Counted from the first letter of the stretch, positions 53,855 to 63,575 are shown. The stretch: DNA of 64,000 nt from an uncultured Coriobacteriales bacterium (GCA_934636245.1 CAKUAI010000003.1:1-64000), one strand, 5' to 3'. A program made the numbers and translations. The notes: generated by a model from the letters alone, not told the origin.

Positions 53855-54496
53855 TTATTCCTCCTCGAACTTCCAGTCCTCAATTGCCTGGAGATACTCG
53901 GGCTCGATGGTGTGGCCCACCATGCAGGCGGTGCTGGAGAGGGCGTAGTACACCTCTTCCTTTACCACGGACTCGACAGATTCGCGCATGCCGGAGATGA
54001 ACCACTTGCGCGTGTGGCCGAACATCCCCCACACGATGTAACGGGCAAGGTTTTGGTTTGAGCGCCAAGCGCAGGTGGACTCGCCGTATTCAGTCTCGAG
54101 ATGGTCGAGCAACAGGTCTTCCTCGGCATGGCGGCACGAATCGAAATAAGGCGAGACGCACACGTTTTCCAGGATGACGCGCGCGAGGTTGGGGTTTGCC
54201 TTGAAGAATTCCAGCAGGTGAGCGCGCTCGTTGAGCGTTTCGGTGCAGGCGTCGTGGCGGCAGGCATAGTCGCGCAGGCGCTTCATGGGTGTGCGGAAGT
54301 AGATGATTTCCTGCAGATAGCAGTCCTGTACTAAGTCTGATAGGGCGGCGTAGTGGTTGTAGAACGAGTTCTTGCTCACCTGCGCCCGCTCGCACACCTC
54401 GCGCACGGTTATGTCGTCGTACGATTTTTCCAACAGCAGCGCCATGACTGCCTCGCGCAAATATTGGCGCGTGCGCGTCGCCCGCATATCTGCCAT
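53855..54496 (-). CDS. TetR-family regulator
   Basis: A 213-residue regulator with an N-terminal TetR helix-turn-helix (about 8-55; YLREAVMALLLEKSYDDITV, then EVCERAQVSKNSFYNHY) and a helical ligand domain with four cysteines. I start at the ATG at 54496 behind AAGGAGG; the upstream 16 codons are unlikely. It is divergent from the Tat-exported ferredoxin gene at 54706, and a strong dyad (54580-54611) lies between, so it most likely represses that gene and itself. Confidence 0.88.
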   Translation of the reverse strand: MADMRATRTRQYLREAVMALLLEKSYDDITVREVCERAQVSKNSFYNHYAALSDLVQDCYLQEIIYFRTPMKRLRDYACRHDACTETLNERAHLLEFFKANPNLARVILENVCVSPYFDSCRHAEEDLLLDHLETEYGESTCAWRSNQNLARYIVWGMFGHTRKWFISGMRESVESVVKEEVYYALSSTACMVGHTIEPEYLQAIEDWKFEEE

Positions 54497-54579
54497 GTGC
54501 CCCTCCTTCTCCCGCGTGCAAGTATAGAGGACAAAACGCGGCAATGTGAGAGTTTACCTGAGGTGAATTCGCACTGTTT

Positions 54580-54650
54580 GCCCCGCATGTCCCAAAAGGG
54601 ACGCGCGGGGCGTTTTGGCAGTCGGCAAATCATCCGTCTGTCCCTATAGT
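54580..54650 (+). promoter_or_regulatory. operator dyad and promoter of the ferredoxin gene
   Basis: A dyad centred at 54595/54596 has GCCCCGC (54580-54586) opposite GCGGGGC (54605-54611) and GTCCC (54589-54593) opposite GGGAC (54598-54602) on one axis. Just downstream, TCGGCA (54622-54627) and TATAGT (54645-54650) at 17 bp make a plausible promoter toward 54706. Confidence 0.6.
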
Positions 54651-54705
54651 TTCGCCGTCGGGAGAAATCCCGGCAGGGGAGAGTATGGGAGAAAGGAAAC
54701 CGCAG

Positions 54706-56118
54706 ATGGAAAGCATGTCTCGCAGGGGTTTTGTCGCCGGTGCCGCCGCCATGGGCGTCATGGGGGCAAGCGCCGCCCTGGCCGAGGAGCTGCCCGGCAT
54801 GAAGACCGACAGCCCCGAGAACACGATTGATGCCGCTCCCGGCGTCATGACTCAGACGCTCGACGAGCTCAACGCCATGCGCCAGGCTCACATCGACGCC
54901 GCCAAGGAGTACACCTGCGCCGATGGCACTGTCATTCCCGAGGTCTATGTGAAGCTGCGTGCCTGCGTGGAGGGATACGGCCTGGGCGTGGGCTCGACCA
55001 ATAACGACAGCTCCTTCGACTTCTTCATGGCCTACTGGACTCCCGAGGAGGCTCAGGCCTACATCGAGATGCCGCTTGGCGTTGCCTTCACGGCTGCCGA
55101 CTTCGCTCAGAAGTCCGGCCGTGACGAGGAAGAGTGCGAGCAGCTTTGCTACGACCTTTCCTACCGCGGACTGCTCATGCGTTGGACCCGCGCTGGCGTG
55201 CACTACTACCATCACATCGCCTACGCCCATGGCCTGTGGGAGTACGGTCTGCTTGCCCAGGAGCGCGAGGACGCCAACGCCGCCGACTTCATGGCGCTCG
55301 ACACCATCACCGAGTGGGCCGACCTGCACAAGACCGAGGACTTGGCCAACGCCCACAAGCGCGCTGACCTGCACTCCACCGTTTTTGCCGAGGATGCGGC
55401 CCTCTTTACCTCCGAGACGCCTTTCTACTATCCGGTGCCGGTGAACCAAGAGGTCCTGCCTGACGGCGAGGAAATCCTGCCGCTCGACGACTGGAAGAAG
55501 ATCATCGAGCGCAACGAGATCATCGGTGTTTCCACCTGCCAGTGCCGCCTGCGCCGCGTGCTGCAGGACCAGGTGCAGGACGGCTGCGACCACCCCATGG
55601 AGACCTGCATGTCGTTTGGCGAGGAGGCTCAGTACTACATCGAGAACAACCTCGCCCGTCAGATTGACAAGGAGGAGGCCACGGCCATTCTCCAGCGCAA
55701 CGTCGACCTGGGCATGGTCATCCAGAGCGCGTACTCCAAGGCCAGCGAGGTCATCTGCTCGTGCCATGGCGACTGCTGCGACATTCTTTCCACGTATGTA
55801 GCGCTCGGTGCCGAGGGCTGCGCCGCCATCAACTCGATGCCGCAGGTGAGCCACTATAACCTGGTTGTTGACAGCGACGCGTGCATCAAGTGCGGCGCTT
55901 GCGTCGAGCGCTGCCCGCTCTTCGCGATTACCATGACCGACGATGGCCCCGTGGTTGACGCCAAGTGCGTGCGCTGCGGCCAGTGCGCCACTGTCTGTCC
56001 CACTGAGGCGCGCAAGCTTACGGTGAAGGACGACAACCCCGAGCTGCCCGAGGACATGCTCCAGGACTACAACCTCAAGGCTTCTTACCGCTTCCTCAAC
56101 GGAATCGTGCACGAGTAA
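54706..56118 (+). CDS. Tat-exported two-cluster ferredoxin-type electron carrier
   Basis: A 470-residue paralogue of the protein at 27614-28999 with the same order of parts. Tat signal SMSRRGFVAGAAAMGVMGAS, helical domain, cysteine groups (TCQCR, CDHPMETC and ICSCHGDCC), and two C-terminal [4Fe-4S] motifs (CIKCGACVERCP and CVRCGQCATVCP). It probably delivers electrons to an exported reductase. The ATG at 54706 aligns with the paralogue start; an in-frame ATG at 54685 also has a ribosome site. Controlled by divergent TetR rather than a LuxR protein, unlike its paralogue. Confidence 0.86.
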   Translation: MESMSRRGFVAGAAAMGVMGASAALAEELPGMKTDSPENTIDAAPGVMTQTLDELNAMRQAHIDAAKEYTCADGTVIPEVYVKLRACVEGYGLGVGSTNNDSSFDFFMAYWTPEEAQAYIEMPLGVAFTAADFAQKSGRDEEECEQLCYDLSYRGLLMRWTRAGVHYYHHIAYAHGLWEYGLLAQEREDANAADFMALDTITEWADLHKTEDLANAHKRADLHSTVFAEDAALFTSETPFYYPVPVNQEVLPDGEEILPLDDWKKIIERNEIIGVSTCQCRLRRVLQDQVQDGCDHPMETCMSFGEEAQYYIENNLARQIDKEEATAILQRNVDLGMVIQSAYSKASEVICSCHGDCCDILSTYVALGAEGCAAINSMPQVSHYNLVVDSDACIKCGACVERCPLFAITMTDDGPVVDAKCVRCGQCATVCPTEARKLTVKDDNPELPEDMLQDYNLKASYRFLNGIVHE

Positions 56119-56159
56119 AGCCTAGCGCGAACGCGCGAACATCCAAATAGCTGCTCCAC

Positions 56160-56202
56160 ACGCCGGTCGACGAGAACCCCCTGCATCGTCGACCGGCGTT
56201 TT
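56160..56202 (+). terminator. terminator after the ferredoxin gene
   Basis: CGCCGGTCGACGA (56161-56173) and TCGTCGACCGGCG (56186-56198) form a perfect 13-bp stem followed by TTTT. Confidence 0.92.
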
Positions 56203-56443
56203 GTGTTCGAGGGCGCGGGGTCGAAGGGGAGGTCTAGCGCGAGGGGCTGCGGGTGTTTGGGACGGCGATGGCTGGGGCACTGCTGGCGGGAGGCGGGGGC
56301 TGGAGAGGTATATGCAGGCGGCTGGGCAGTGCTAGCTGGGGTTTTGCCAGTGGAGGAAGCGTACCAGGGAGTTGTCTGCAGGCGCCGACATGGCTTCTCG
56401 TGCGTTTTCCCTGGCGATTCGAAAAAATTCAGTTGGGAGCGGA

Positions 56444-56474
56444 TTGCGTGGAGGAGGGGATGCTGGCATACAAT
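56444..56474 (+). promoter_or_regulatory. promoter of the large membrane protein gene
   Basis: TTGCGT (56444-56449) and TACAAT (56469-56474), 19 bp apart, lie just ahead of the GGAGGT ribosome site of the gene at 56498. The 240 bases before (56203-56443) are G-rich, without a gene. Confidence 0.45.
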
Positions 56475-56497
56475 GGCCGGGATTGGAGGTCGTTTGT

Positions 56498-58612
56498 ATG
56501 ACTGATTGTCTTTCTTCTGCCGATGATTTGCGGGCGTCGAAGCCGCCTGCACCTTCGGATGATTCGACCGCGCCGGATGCCGCCTTAGTGAACGAGCCTT
56601 CGACGTCGGATTGCGCCGCTTCGCCCGACGTGCCGTGCGGCCTGCCTTTCTGCTGGTGGCACTATGCGATCAAGGCCGCGGCCGTTGTGGCGCTGCTCTT
56701 CCTGTTCAGCCGCGTTGCCGCATGGGCGCCTGGCTGGTGCGTCGCGGTGGTTTGGGCAGTGTGCAGCGTGCTGCTCGCTGCCGGCATCACGTACCATGCG
56801 GTGGTGAAAAAGACAATCAATCAGGCTGCGCTCCATGCCGGCGGAATGTTGGGCCGCATTAACGGGGGCCGCACGTTTCGGTTGATCGTGGCGTTTATCG
56901 TCTCTGCCGTGGGCGTTGCCGGTCTTCTCGTTGCCTCTGTGGGTTGGGATGCATGGCAATGGGGTTTGGCTATGGCGGCTGTGCCCTTGTTTTTGCTGGT
57001 ATGCATGCTTGTGGACAAGGTTGTGGGCAAAGAAGCCGCATTGCTGTTCCGGGCGTCTCTGGACGTGCGGGCGAGCGCGTGCATTACGGGCGTGCTCCTG
57101 TTTGCCGCAAGCTTCGCGTTGTTCGCGGTGCAACCCACCCCCGAAGTGACGAGCGCGACCGAGGCATTTCTCAGCGCGGAGAATCCCTTTGCCTCCTCGC
57201 CGAGCACCATCATGTCGGAGGCTGGCCTTGCTGTCTCGTATGCCGATGCGCTGTCGACCTATGGTCTCTCCAGGCTTGGCGAATTGAACGCCTTTGGCCG
57301 TTATTGCGCCCAGACGTTGCTGCTGGTGTCGTCACTCTTCGGTCTAGCTGGCCTTTTGGGTACCTGCGCGCTCGACGTGCGCGAGCTTAAGCGCGTGTTT
57401 TTGCCGCTGGAGAAGATCGGGGCGGGGCAGGATAAGATGCCCTGCGCCAGCCATGGCGCCAGCGTCCCTCAGCCTGCCCCCCTTAAAGCTCCCATCGTGG
57501 CTGCGGTCGCGGCGCCTCTCATTCTAGTTGGCGCTTTCGTTGCGTCGGACAGTGCCCTCGCTCAGATGAAGGCCGCCGACGAGCTCACTCCGGCCGAAAA
57601 CCTGGTGCGGGAGGCATTCGGCACCACGGCATACGTGCTCGACAACAAGTATTACGACCAGCAACAGGTCCAGGCCCTCATGGAGGAGACGACCGTGAAG
57701 TCGGCCGCCTTGTCGGAAGACGCGCGCAACGACCTCGTCCCGCGTGTCAATGCGGCGTTCGACGCGCGCGTGGCCAACGTCGACTCGTATCTTGATTGGT
57801 ACTACAGCTTGGGCGCCGATTACGAGCGCCTGGGCAATCTCATTACGGGCACGATTGAGTCGTTTGTGGCCGACCAGCTTACCGAGAGCCTCGAGGCGGG
57901 CGTGGACGATTCCGAGTATCTGTCTACCCTGCAGAGCTATGTCGATCGAGCTGCAGCTCTCCAGGCCGAATACGAAGAGGGACTGGCGAACAGCGAGCTG
58001 ACTGGAATTCCCGAGTGGCTCCTGACCTCCACCGAGGCCATTACGGCCGACTTCCTCTCTGGTCCGATTGAGCCCACGCAGCGCCTGCTTGATGCGGGCG
58101 AGCGCTTTGGAATCAGTGCGACGGCCGGCGCCGTCGGAGGCGTTGCCGCTGGCGTGGCGACGTCCAAGGCCGTAGGTAGCGCGGCCGAAAAGGCGGCTGC
58201 TAAGTCTGCTGAGAAGGCCGCAGCAAGCGTGGCTGGCGACGCAGCGGAGAAGGCCGCGGGCAAGCAGGCGGCGAAGACTGCCGAGAAGGCGGCCGCCAAG
58301 GGCATCGGCTCCAAGATTGTCGAGAAGGCCGCCAGCAAGGCTTTCTTCAAGGCGATTGTCTCGCGCATCGGAAGCATGCTGGGATCGCGCGGGGTCGGTG
58401 CCGCTGTGGGTGGCGCTGCTGGCACACTCGTCGGTCCTGGAGTGGGCACGGCAGTCGGCATTGCCGCAGGCGCCGCCATCGGCGTCGGTGTCGACTACGG
58501 CCTGCTCATGCTCGACGAGGCGCAGAACCGCGAGTCCTACAAGGCCGAGATCATCGAGTCCATCGAGGAAGAACGTGCCGATCTGCTTGCTCAGATTGAG
58601 GGGGCCGTGTAG
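56498..58612 (+). CDS. large membrane protein of unknown function
   Basis: I do not recognise this 704-residue protein. It has an acidic N-terminus, about six to seven helices in the first half (around residues 58-80, 83-103, 125-150, 155-175, 195-215 and 280-305, then one near 348-368), and an exported or soluble helical domain (about 370-540). Then follow an Ala/Lys-rich stretch (about 550-610, repeated SAEKAAAKSAEKAA) and a Gly-zipper segment (about 625-670; GAAVGGAAGTLVGPG). The last part resembles glycine-zipper membrane inserts. GGAGGT lies seven bases before the ATG. It forms a single-gene unit. Confidence 0.7.
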   Translation: MTDCLSSADDLRASKPPAPSDDSTAPDAALVNEPSTSDCAASPDVPCGLPFCWWHYAIKAAAVVALLFLFSRVAAWAPGWCVAVVWAVCSVLLAAGITYHAVVKKTINQAALHAGGMLGRINGGRTFRLIVAFIVSAVGVAGLLVASVGWDAWQWGLAMAAVPLFLLVCMLVDKVVGKEAALLFRASLDVRASACITGVLLFAASFALFAVQPTPEVTSATEAFLSAENPFASSPSTIMSEAGLAVSYADALSTYGLSRLGELNAFGRYCAQTLLLVSSLFGLAGLLGTCALDVRELKRVFLPLEKIGAGQDKMPCASHGASVPQPAPLKAPIVAAVAAPLILVGAFVASDSALAQMKAADELTPAENLVREAFGTTAYVLDNKYYDQQQVQALMEETTVKSAALSEDARNDLVPRVNAAFDARVANVDSYLDWYYSLGADYERLGNLITGTIESFVADQLTESLEAGVDDSEYLSTLQSYVDRAAALQAEYEEGLANSELTGIPEWLLTSTEAITADFLSGPIEPTQRLLDAGERFGISATAGAVGGVAAGVATSKAVGSAAEKAAAKSAEKAAASVAGDAAEKAAGKQAAKTAEKAAAKGIGSKIVEKAASKAFFKAIVSRIGSMLGSRGVGAAVGGAAGTLVGPGVGTAVGIAAGAAIGVGVDYGLLMLDEAQNRESYKAEIIESIEEERADLLAQIEGAV

Positions 58613-58655
58613 CGATGCTCGCTCAGGCCGAGTAGGGCGCATAGGGGTTGGTTTT

Positions 58656-58683
58656 ACTACTCTGAAACTCGATTGACTGCCAG
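58656..58683 (+). repeat. fifth copy of the CTACTCCGAAACTCG unit
   Basis: ACTACTCTGAAACTCGATTG followed by ACTGCCAG matches the units at 51096-51370 with a few changes. It stands alone, shortly after the membrane protein gene. Confidence 0.7.
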
Positions 58684-58753
58684 CGGAGACCCACCCGCTG
58701 CTGCGCCATCTCAGGGAGTTCCTTTCGCAAGGCTGGCAGCAGACTGCCACAAA

Positions 58754-58793
58754 GAAGGGGGCGGGTTTCCGATGCTGGAAGCCCGCCCCCTTC
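58754..58793. terminator. hairpin, probable terminator
   Basis: GAAGGGGGCGGG and CCCGCCCCCTTC form a strong stem extended by TTCC/GGAA with one wobble. T runs are short, so termination is likely but not certain. Confidence 0.55.
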
Positions 58794-58850
58794 GCGTCCT
58801 GCAGGTGGGTTACTGTGACCCGGTTGCGCTCATGCTATCTGCCTGCTGTT

Positions 58851-58949
58851 TTACGCCATGTTGACGACGTTCTGGCCGGCGACGTAGCCGTAGAACTGAG
58901 CCATGCCGATGGACAGGCCTTTGAGAGAGGTGGGGTAGCTTATTACGAC
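58851..58949 (-). pseudogene. C-terminal remnant of an exported flavoprotein gene
   Basis: The frame ending in TAA at 58851 reads SYPTSLKGLSIGMAQ then FYGYVAGQNVVNMA. This looks like the end of fumarate-reductase-type flavoproteins, where a Y-P-T-x-x-K-G-x-S segment closes over FAD and an AG-x-N/H-A helix follows. Nothing upstream resembles the rest of the protein: the HipA-like gene ends at 59018. I take it as the tail of a deleted gene. It is short, so chance cannot be excluded. Confidence 0.5.
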
Positions 58950-59017
58950 AAGAGCGTGCTGACATGCATCGGGTTGAGGTGTGTTGACGGGTGTTGGAAG
59001 GGTATCAACCGACGGTC

Positions 59018-60211
59018 TCAACGCCTGCCCGTGGCTTGCGTGATGCGTGCGACGGTTGCAGACACAACTTGGCAGCGCCTTTCCAGTTCCTCGCGAATGG
59101 CTTCGATGCGCTGCTGGGGCATGATGTCGTTCTTTGAAAGGATGTCGGCCGCTTCGTCGGGCCATCCTGTAAGGCGACTTGGGTCGAACCAGGCGTATGC
59201 ATCGAACAACTTGACCTGACGCAACGGTTCCATCCCCTCGCCAAAGGGCGGTGCCACGTAGTTCCAGTCCTGGGGATATTTGAGGTGGCGCTGCCAGCAC
59301 CAAAGCGCGGCACCGCTGTCGAAAATGGGCGCCACGCGTGTGTACTCGAGCGTTTCAACGTTGCGGATGGCTCCGAAATTGCGCAGGTGACGGTCGTAGT
59401 TGGCAATGAGGTAGTCGCACAGAAACATTTTTGCAAGGGCTTTCTTGACGCGCGCCTCATCGAGGCCGGCGGCGACGAAAGCGTCAAGAACCTGGGGGTA
59501 TGTCACAGTGCCGTGCGTGCCAAGCGCCGTGTGCACAAGGTCGTGCGCGGGTACGAACTCCTCATTTGGTCCGAGGAATTCCGGGCACGAGCTGTATACG
59601 CCGCGCTTGTCAAAGACGAGCGTATAGGGCACAAAATCGGCCTCATTGAGCAGCCGTCGATGAAGACTCGTTGCGGCGACCTCATTAAAGGGCTCCTGCC
59701 CAAAGAGCCCGGTCGCCCCCTTGATGAGCTGGCGTTGCCCGCTGGCTATGACCCACTTCTTCTGGAGGTTGCCCCCGGCTGTGGAGTTCGGGCTCATGAG
59801 GTTGGCGCGCGCGCCCGCGGAGGGTGTCTCGAGCGTGAGCATGCCGAGCTCGTCGGAGAAGTCGTTGTCAAAGAAATTGACATCTTCCCATGTAAGCTCG
59901 CTGCCGCTTGGCCTAATCCAATAGCGATCTGACAAGCTGAGCCCCAGGCTCTCTTCGGCAAGCACCGCAGTTGAGTCGAGGCTGAGCGAAAGCAGCAGGC
60001 GTTCGATTTGGTGGCGCGAGGCCGGGATTCCGCGATGGCGCCACCAGGCGTTGAGTGCCGTCAGGTTCGTTGTGTCGTCGTTGGAGAGAATTGCCGGGGG
60101 CGCCCAGGCAACCTCTTCGAGCGAGGTGATGGCCGTTGCGGCGTGCAGCGTCGAGTCGTACGCAAACGAAAGCACGCAACGGTTCTTGTTCATCAGGTCG
60201 AACTGCGCCAT
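59018..60211 (-). CDS. HipA-like kinase
   Basis: A 397-residue protein with HipA-type kinase motifs: a phosphate-loop-like region (VIASGQRQLIKGATGLFG), the catalytic segment LIANYDRHLRNFGAI (about 271-285), and the metal motif PIFDSGAAL. HipA phosphorylates glutamyl-tRNA synthetase in E. coli; diverged members have other targets. No HipB-type antitoxin gene is adjacent, so it may be regulated otherwise or be a housekeeping relative. GAGAGGAG precedes the ATG at 60211. It lies beside the tRNA-Asp insertion site but outside the mobile element. Confidence 0.8.
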   Translation of the reverse strand: MAQFDLMNKNRCVLSFAYDSTLHAATAITSLEEVAWAPPAILSNDDTTNLTALNAWWRHRGIPASRHQIERLLLSLSLDSTAVLAEESLGLSLSDRYWIRPSGSELTWEDVNFFDNDFSDELGMLTLETPSAGARANLMSPNSTAGGNLQKKWVIASGQRQLIKGATGLFGQEPFNEVAATSLHRRLLNEADFVPYTLVFDKRGVYSSCPEFLGPNEEFVPAHDLVHTALGTHGTVTYPQVLDAFVAAGLDEARVKKALAKMFLCDYLIANYDRHLRNFGAIRNVETLEYTRVAPIFDSGAALWCWQRHLKYPQDWNYVAPPFGEGMEPLRQVKLFDAYAWFDPSRLTGWPDEAADILSKNDIMPQQRIEAIREELERRCQVVSATVARITQATGRR

Positions 60212-60407
60212 CTCGCACTCCTCTCGCTCGAACGACGGGCCAACGAGTCAGTTACATGCGCAAGCATAGCGCAAAAGGGCTCGAACTAATCCCTCCCGAA
60301 TATCCGCAGCGCGTTTTGCCCCAAAAGTCTTGGAGTTGGTTGAAGGCTGAGGGTGTGTGACAATATGTGTGCAAGTTATGAATTGCCTATCTATTCTCAT
60401 GTATCAC

Positions 60408-60437
60408 TGGACAGCACTGCTCATTTCTTGGTATATT
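60408..60437 (+). promoter_or_regulatory. promoter of tRNA-Asp
   Basis: TGGACA (60408-60413) and TATATT (60432-60437), 18 bp apart, 31 bp upstream of the tRNA. Confidence 0.6.
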
Positions 60438-60468
60438 TAAATCCTCGCAGCGACGCGAGCGCACAAGT

Positions 60469-61997
<1,529 letters not shown>

Positions 61998-62035
61998 GCT
62001 ACAATGCACCTGCCTTCTCTGACTGGGTTGGCACT

Positions 62036-62101
62036 GCCCCGCACGTGTCGTGATGGATGACGTGCGGGGCGCTTTGTATTCTTTCGGAAATTCCGAAAGA
62101 A
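62036..62101. promoter_or_regulatory. two perfect inverted repeats between dinD and the recombinase gene
   Basis: GCCCCGCACGT (62036-62046) and ACGTGCGGGGC (62060-62070) form an 11-bp stem. TTCTTTCGGAA (62079-62089), A, TTCCGAAAGAA (62091-62101) is a perfect 23-base palindrome directly after the dinD stop. They may be the terminator or operator of these genes, or recombinase sites. Confidence 0.6.
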
Positions 62102-62959
62102 TCAATCACACTCCACAGCGGTGAAAAAGCCTGTATCGCCGGCTTTCAAATGTCGTTCGTCAGCCTTAACGCGACGTTCAACTTTCTTTGTATCTTCCTC
62201 TGCGGGCAGTTCTTCAGGACGAATACCACGGTCGACAAGCGTTTTGCGGATGCTGCCATTGTTGCCCATATGCTCATCGCAGATTGGCTTTACGCCCCGC
62301 AAGTCCTTTTCAACGACGTTGTGCGCGGTCATCGAATTGGCAAGGTTTTTTGCGGCGATGGCCACATCTGGCAGAAAGTCGGCAAGTGCCGCCTTCTCGG
62401 GCACGCCAAGCTTCTTCTTCATTGCGCTCGTGCTGTTGCCGCCGAAGAGCACCGAGTCACCGCGTGACTTGATGCGTGCAAAACCCGTGCTGTCAACGTC
62501 TCTTTCGAAAGCTACTGCGGCAAGGGCCTTCTCGGATTCTGCCAAGGTTTTGCGTGCGGAAAGGCGTTGCAACTCTCCCATGCGCTGCTCGATGAGCTCT
62601 TGCTTGTGGGCTGCAATGGCGAAGTAGGACTGGGCGAAAGCCACCTCCTCTTTGCGTGGGTCGCCGTTCATGGCGATGAGGTAGCAGGCATATCGTGTGA
62701 GCTTGTAATCGCGCACCGGGCGTTGGGTACCAGCGCCGAGGACAGCCATTTTCGTGACCTCACGAAAATGGCTGTCAACTGGTGTTTTGCCAGTCTCGCA
62801 TGAAATCATTGCGCGTTTAATTGCCTCATGGAAGTTCTCCCAGCGCGCATACCCAAGGTGCTCCATGATTTCTCGGGCATACCAGAACTCTACTCCGTCC
62901 TCTGTATGGGCAAGTTCATCGAGTGTTAGCCTGCGTTTTTCAATCTCAGTGCTCTGCAT
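62102..62959 (-). CDS. dinD: DNA damage-inducible protein D
   Basis: A 285-residue protein of the DinD family: EFWYAREIMEHLGYARWENF, then TQRPVRDYKLTRYACYLIAM and NGDPRKEEVAFAQSYFAIAA. E. coli DinD is an SOS protein that affects RecA filaments; here it belongs to the mobile element. The ATG at 62959 has GGAG five bases ahead. A dyad (62979-62998) covers its promoter zone. A perfect 17-bp-arm palindrome lies within the coding region (62741-62776, residues 62-73, around SHFREVTKMA). Confidence 0.9.
   Translation of the reverse strand: MQSTEIEKRRLTLDELAHTEDGVEFWYAREIMEHLGYARWENFHEAIKRAMISCETGKTPVDSHFREVTKMAVLGAGTQRPVRDYKLTRYACYLIAMNGDPRKEEVAFAQSYFAIAAHKQELIEQRMGELQRLSARKTLAESEKALAAVAFERDVDSTGFARIKSRGDSVLFGGNSTSAMKKKLGVPEKAALADFLPDVAIAAKNLANSMTAHNVVEKDLRGVKPICDEHMGNNGSIRKTLVDRGIRPEELPAEEDTKKVERRVKADERHLKAGDTGFFTAVECD
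62741..62776. repeat. perfect 36-base palindrome inside dinD
   Basis: GACAGCCATTTTCGTGA (62741-62757), CC, TCACGAAAATGGCTGTC (62760-62776): 17-base arms with no mismatch and only two bases between. It could extrude as a cruciform or form a stable mRNA hairpin. Confidence 0.9.
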
Positions 62960-62978
62960 AGTGCTCCGTTTCGTATCT

Positions 62979-62998
62979 AGTAGACTAATCCGTCTACT
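62979..62998. promoter_or_regulatory. operator dyad upstream of dinD
   Basis: AGTAGAC (62979-62985), TAATCC, GTCTACT (62992-62998): perfect 7-base arms, 20 bp upstream of the dinD start and just after the XRE repressor stop. A candidate binding site for that repressor. Confidence 0.5.
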
Positions 62999-63012
62999 TC
63001 TTACATTGGCCG

Positions 63013-63342
63013 CTAATCTGGTTTCGACTCGCCAGCGGCGAGCCGGGCGGTCTGCGCAATGTTTTGCTGCCAAGCCGTGGAGCTTTGGCGGTAGTTCGCT
63101 ACGACCTCGCGCTCGTCTTCGGTCATGGGTGTGTCGGTCTCCGTGTCTTCCTCGTCCCATCCGAGGATGTCGTTGGGTGTGCAGCCGAGGGCGACGCAGC
63201 AGTTCCAGATTTGTTCGACGTCAGGGGTTGTTATTTCGCGTTCCCAGTTTCCAATTGTGCCGATGTTGACACCCGTCGCGTCGGCAAGTTCGCCCTGCGT
63301 CATGCCGGCCTTCTTACGCATTTCCCTAATCCTCAGGCCCAT
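63013..63342 (-). CDS. XRE-family repressor of the mobile element
   Basis: A 109-residue protein with an XRE helix-turn-helix (about 3-58; IREMRKKAGMTQGELADATG, then NIGTIGNWEREITTPDVEQI) and a short helical C-terminus. No peptidase domain, so it is not a self-cleaving CI-type repressor. The ATG at 63342 follows AGGAG. It is divergent from the small XRE gene at 63609 across a 266-bp operator-rich region and precedes dinD on the same strand. Confidence 0.88.
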   Translation of the reverse strand: MGLRIREMRKKAGMTQGELADATGVNIGTIGNWEREITTPDVEQIWNCCVALGCTPNDILGWDEEDTETDTPMTEDEREVVANYRQSSTAWQQNIAQTARLAAGESKPD

Positions 63343-63423
63343 CGGTGCTCCTATCAATGTGGACTGTTGCGGATGATACTACGCGCTTTTAGGAAAATAA
63401 GCAAATATTTTAGGAGTTTACTC

Positions 63424-63451
63424 TTGCAATAGTGAAAAACTTCGTTATTAT
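63424..63451 (+). promoter_or_regulatory. promoter in the divergent XRE region
   Basis: TTGCAA (63424-63429) and TATTAT (63446-63451), 16 bp apart, point toward the small XRE gene; the -10 overlaps an operator copy. Confidence 0.5.
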
Positions 63452-63575
63452 AAGCGGCGAATAATGAAGACTTTGGCTATTAGCCGTGTTGATAGCCAAG
63501 TACTTCGTTATTTTTGATAGTCCCTACTAGAACTAGGGACTATAGGAGCGTTCTCCTTGACAAGCAAGGAGAACG
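63439..63575. promoter_or_regulatory. cluster of operators and hairpins between the divergent XRE genes
   Basis: ACTTCGTTATT occurs at 63439-63449 and 63502-63512, with an inverted partner AATAATGAAG at 63460-63469. TTGGCTAT (63473-63480) faces ATAGCCAA (63492-63499). ATAGTCCCTA (63517-63526) faces TAGGGACTAT (63534-63543), and CGTTCTCCTTG (63549-63559) faces CAAGGAGAACG (63565-63575). The first set suits repressor sites; the last two suit hairpins in the leader of the small XRE mRNA. Confidence 0.65.

Noticed and set aside
53714..54061. Small plus-strand frame antisense to the TetR gene
   Set aside because: Lies mostly opposite a well-supported TetR gene and shows no protein features.
62754..63269. 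Plus-strand frames antisense to dinD and the XRE repressor
   Set aside because: The minus-strand DinD and XRE motifs are unambiguous, and the plus-strand frames have none.
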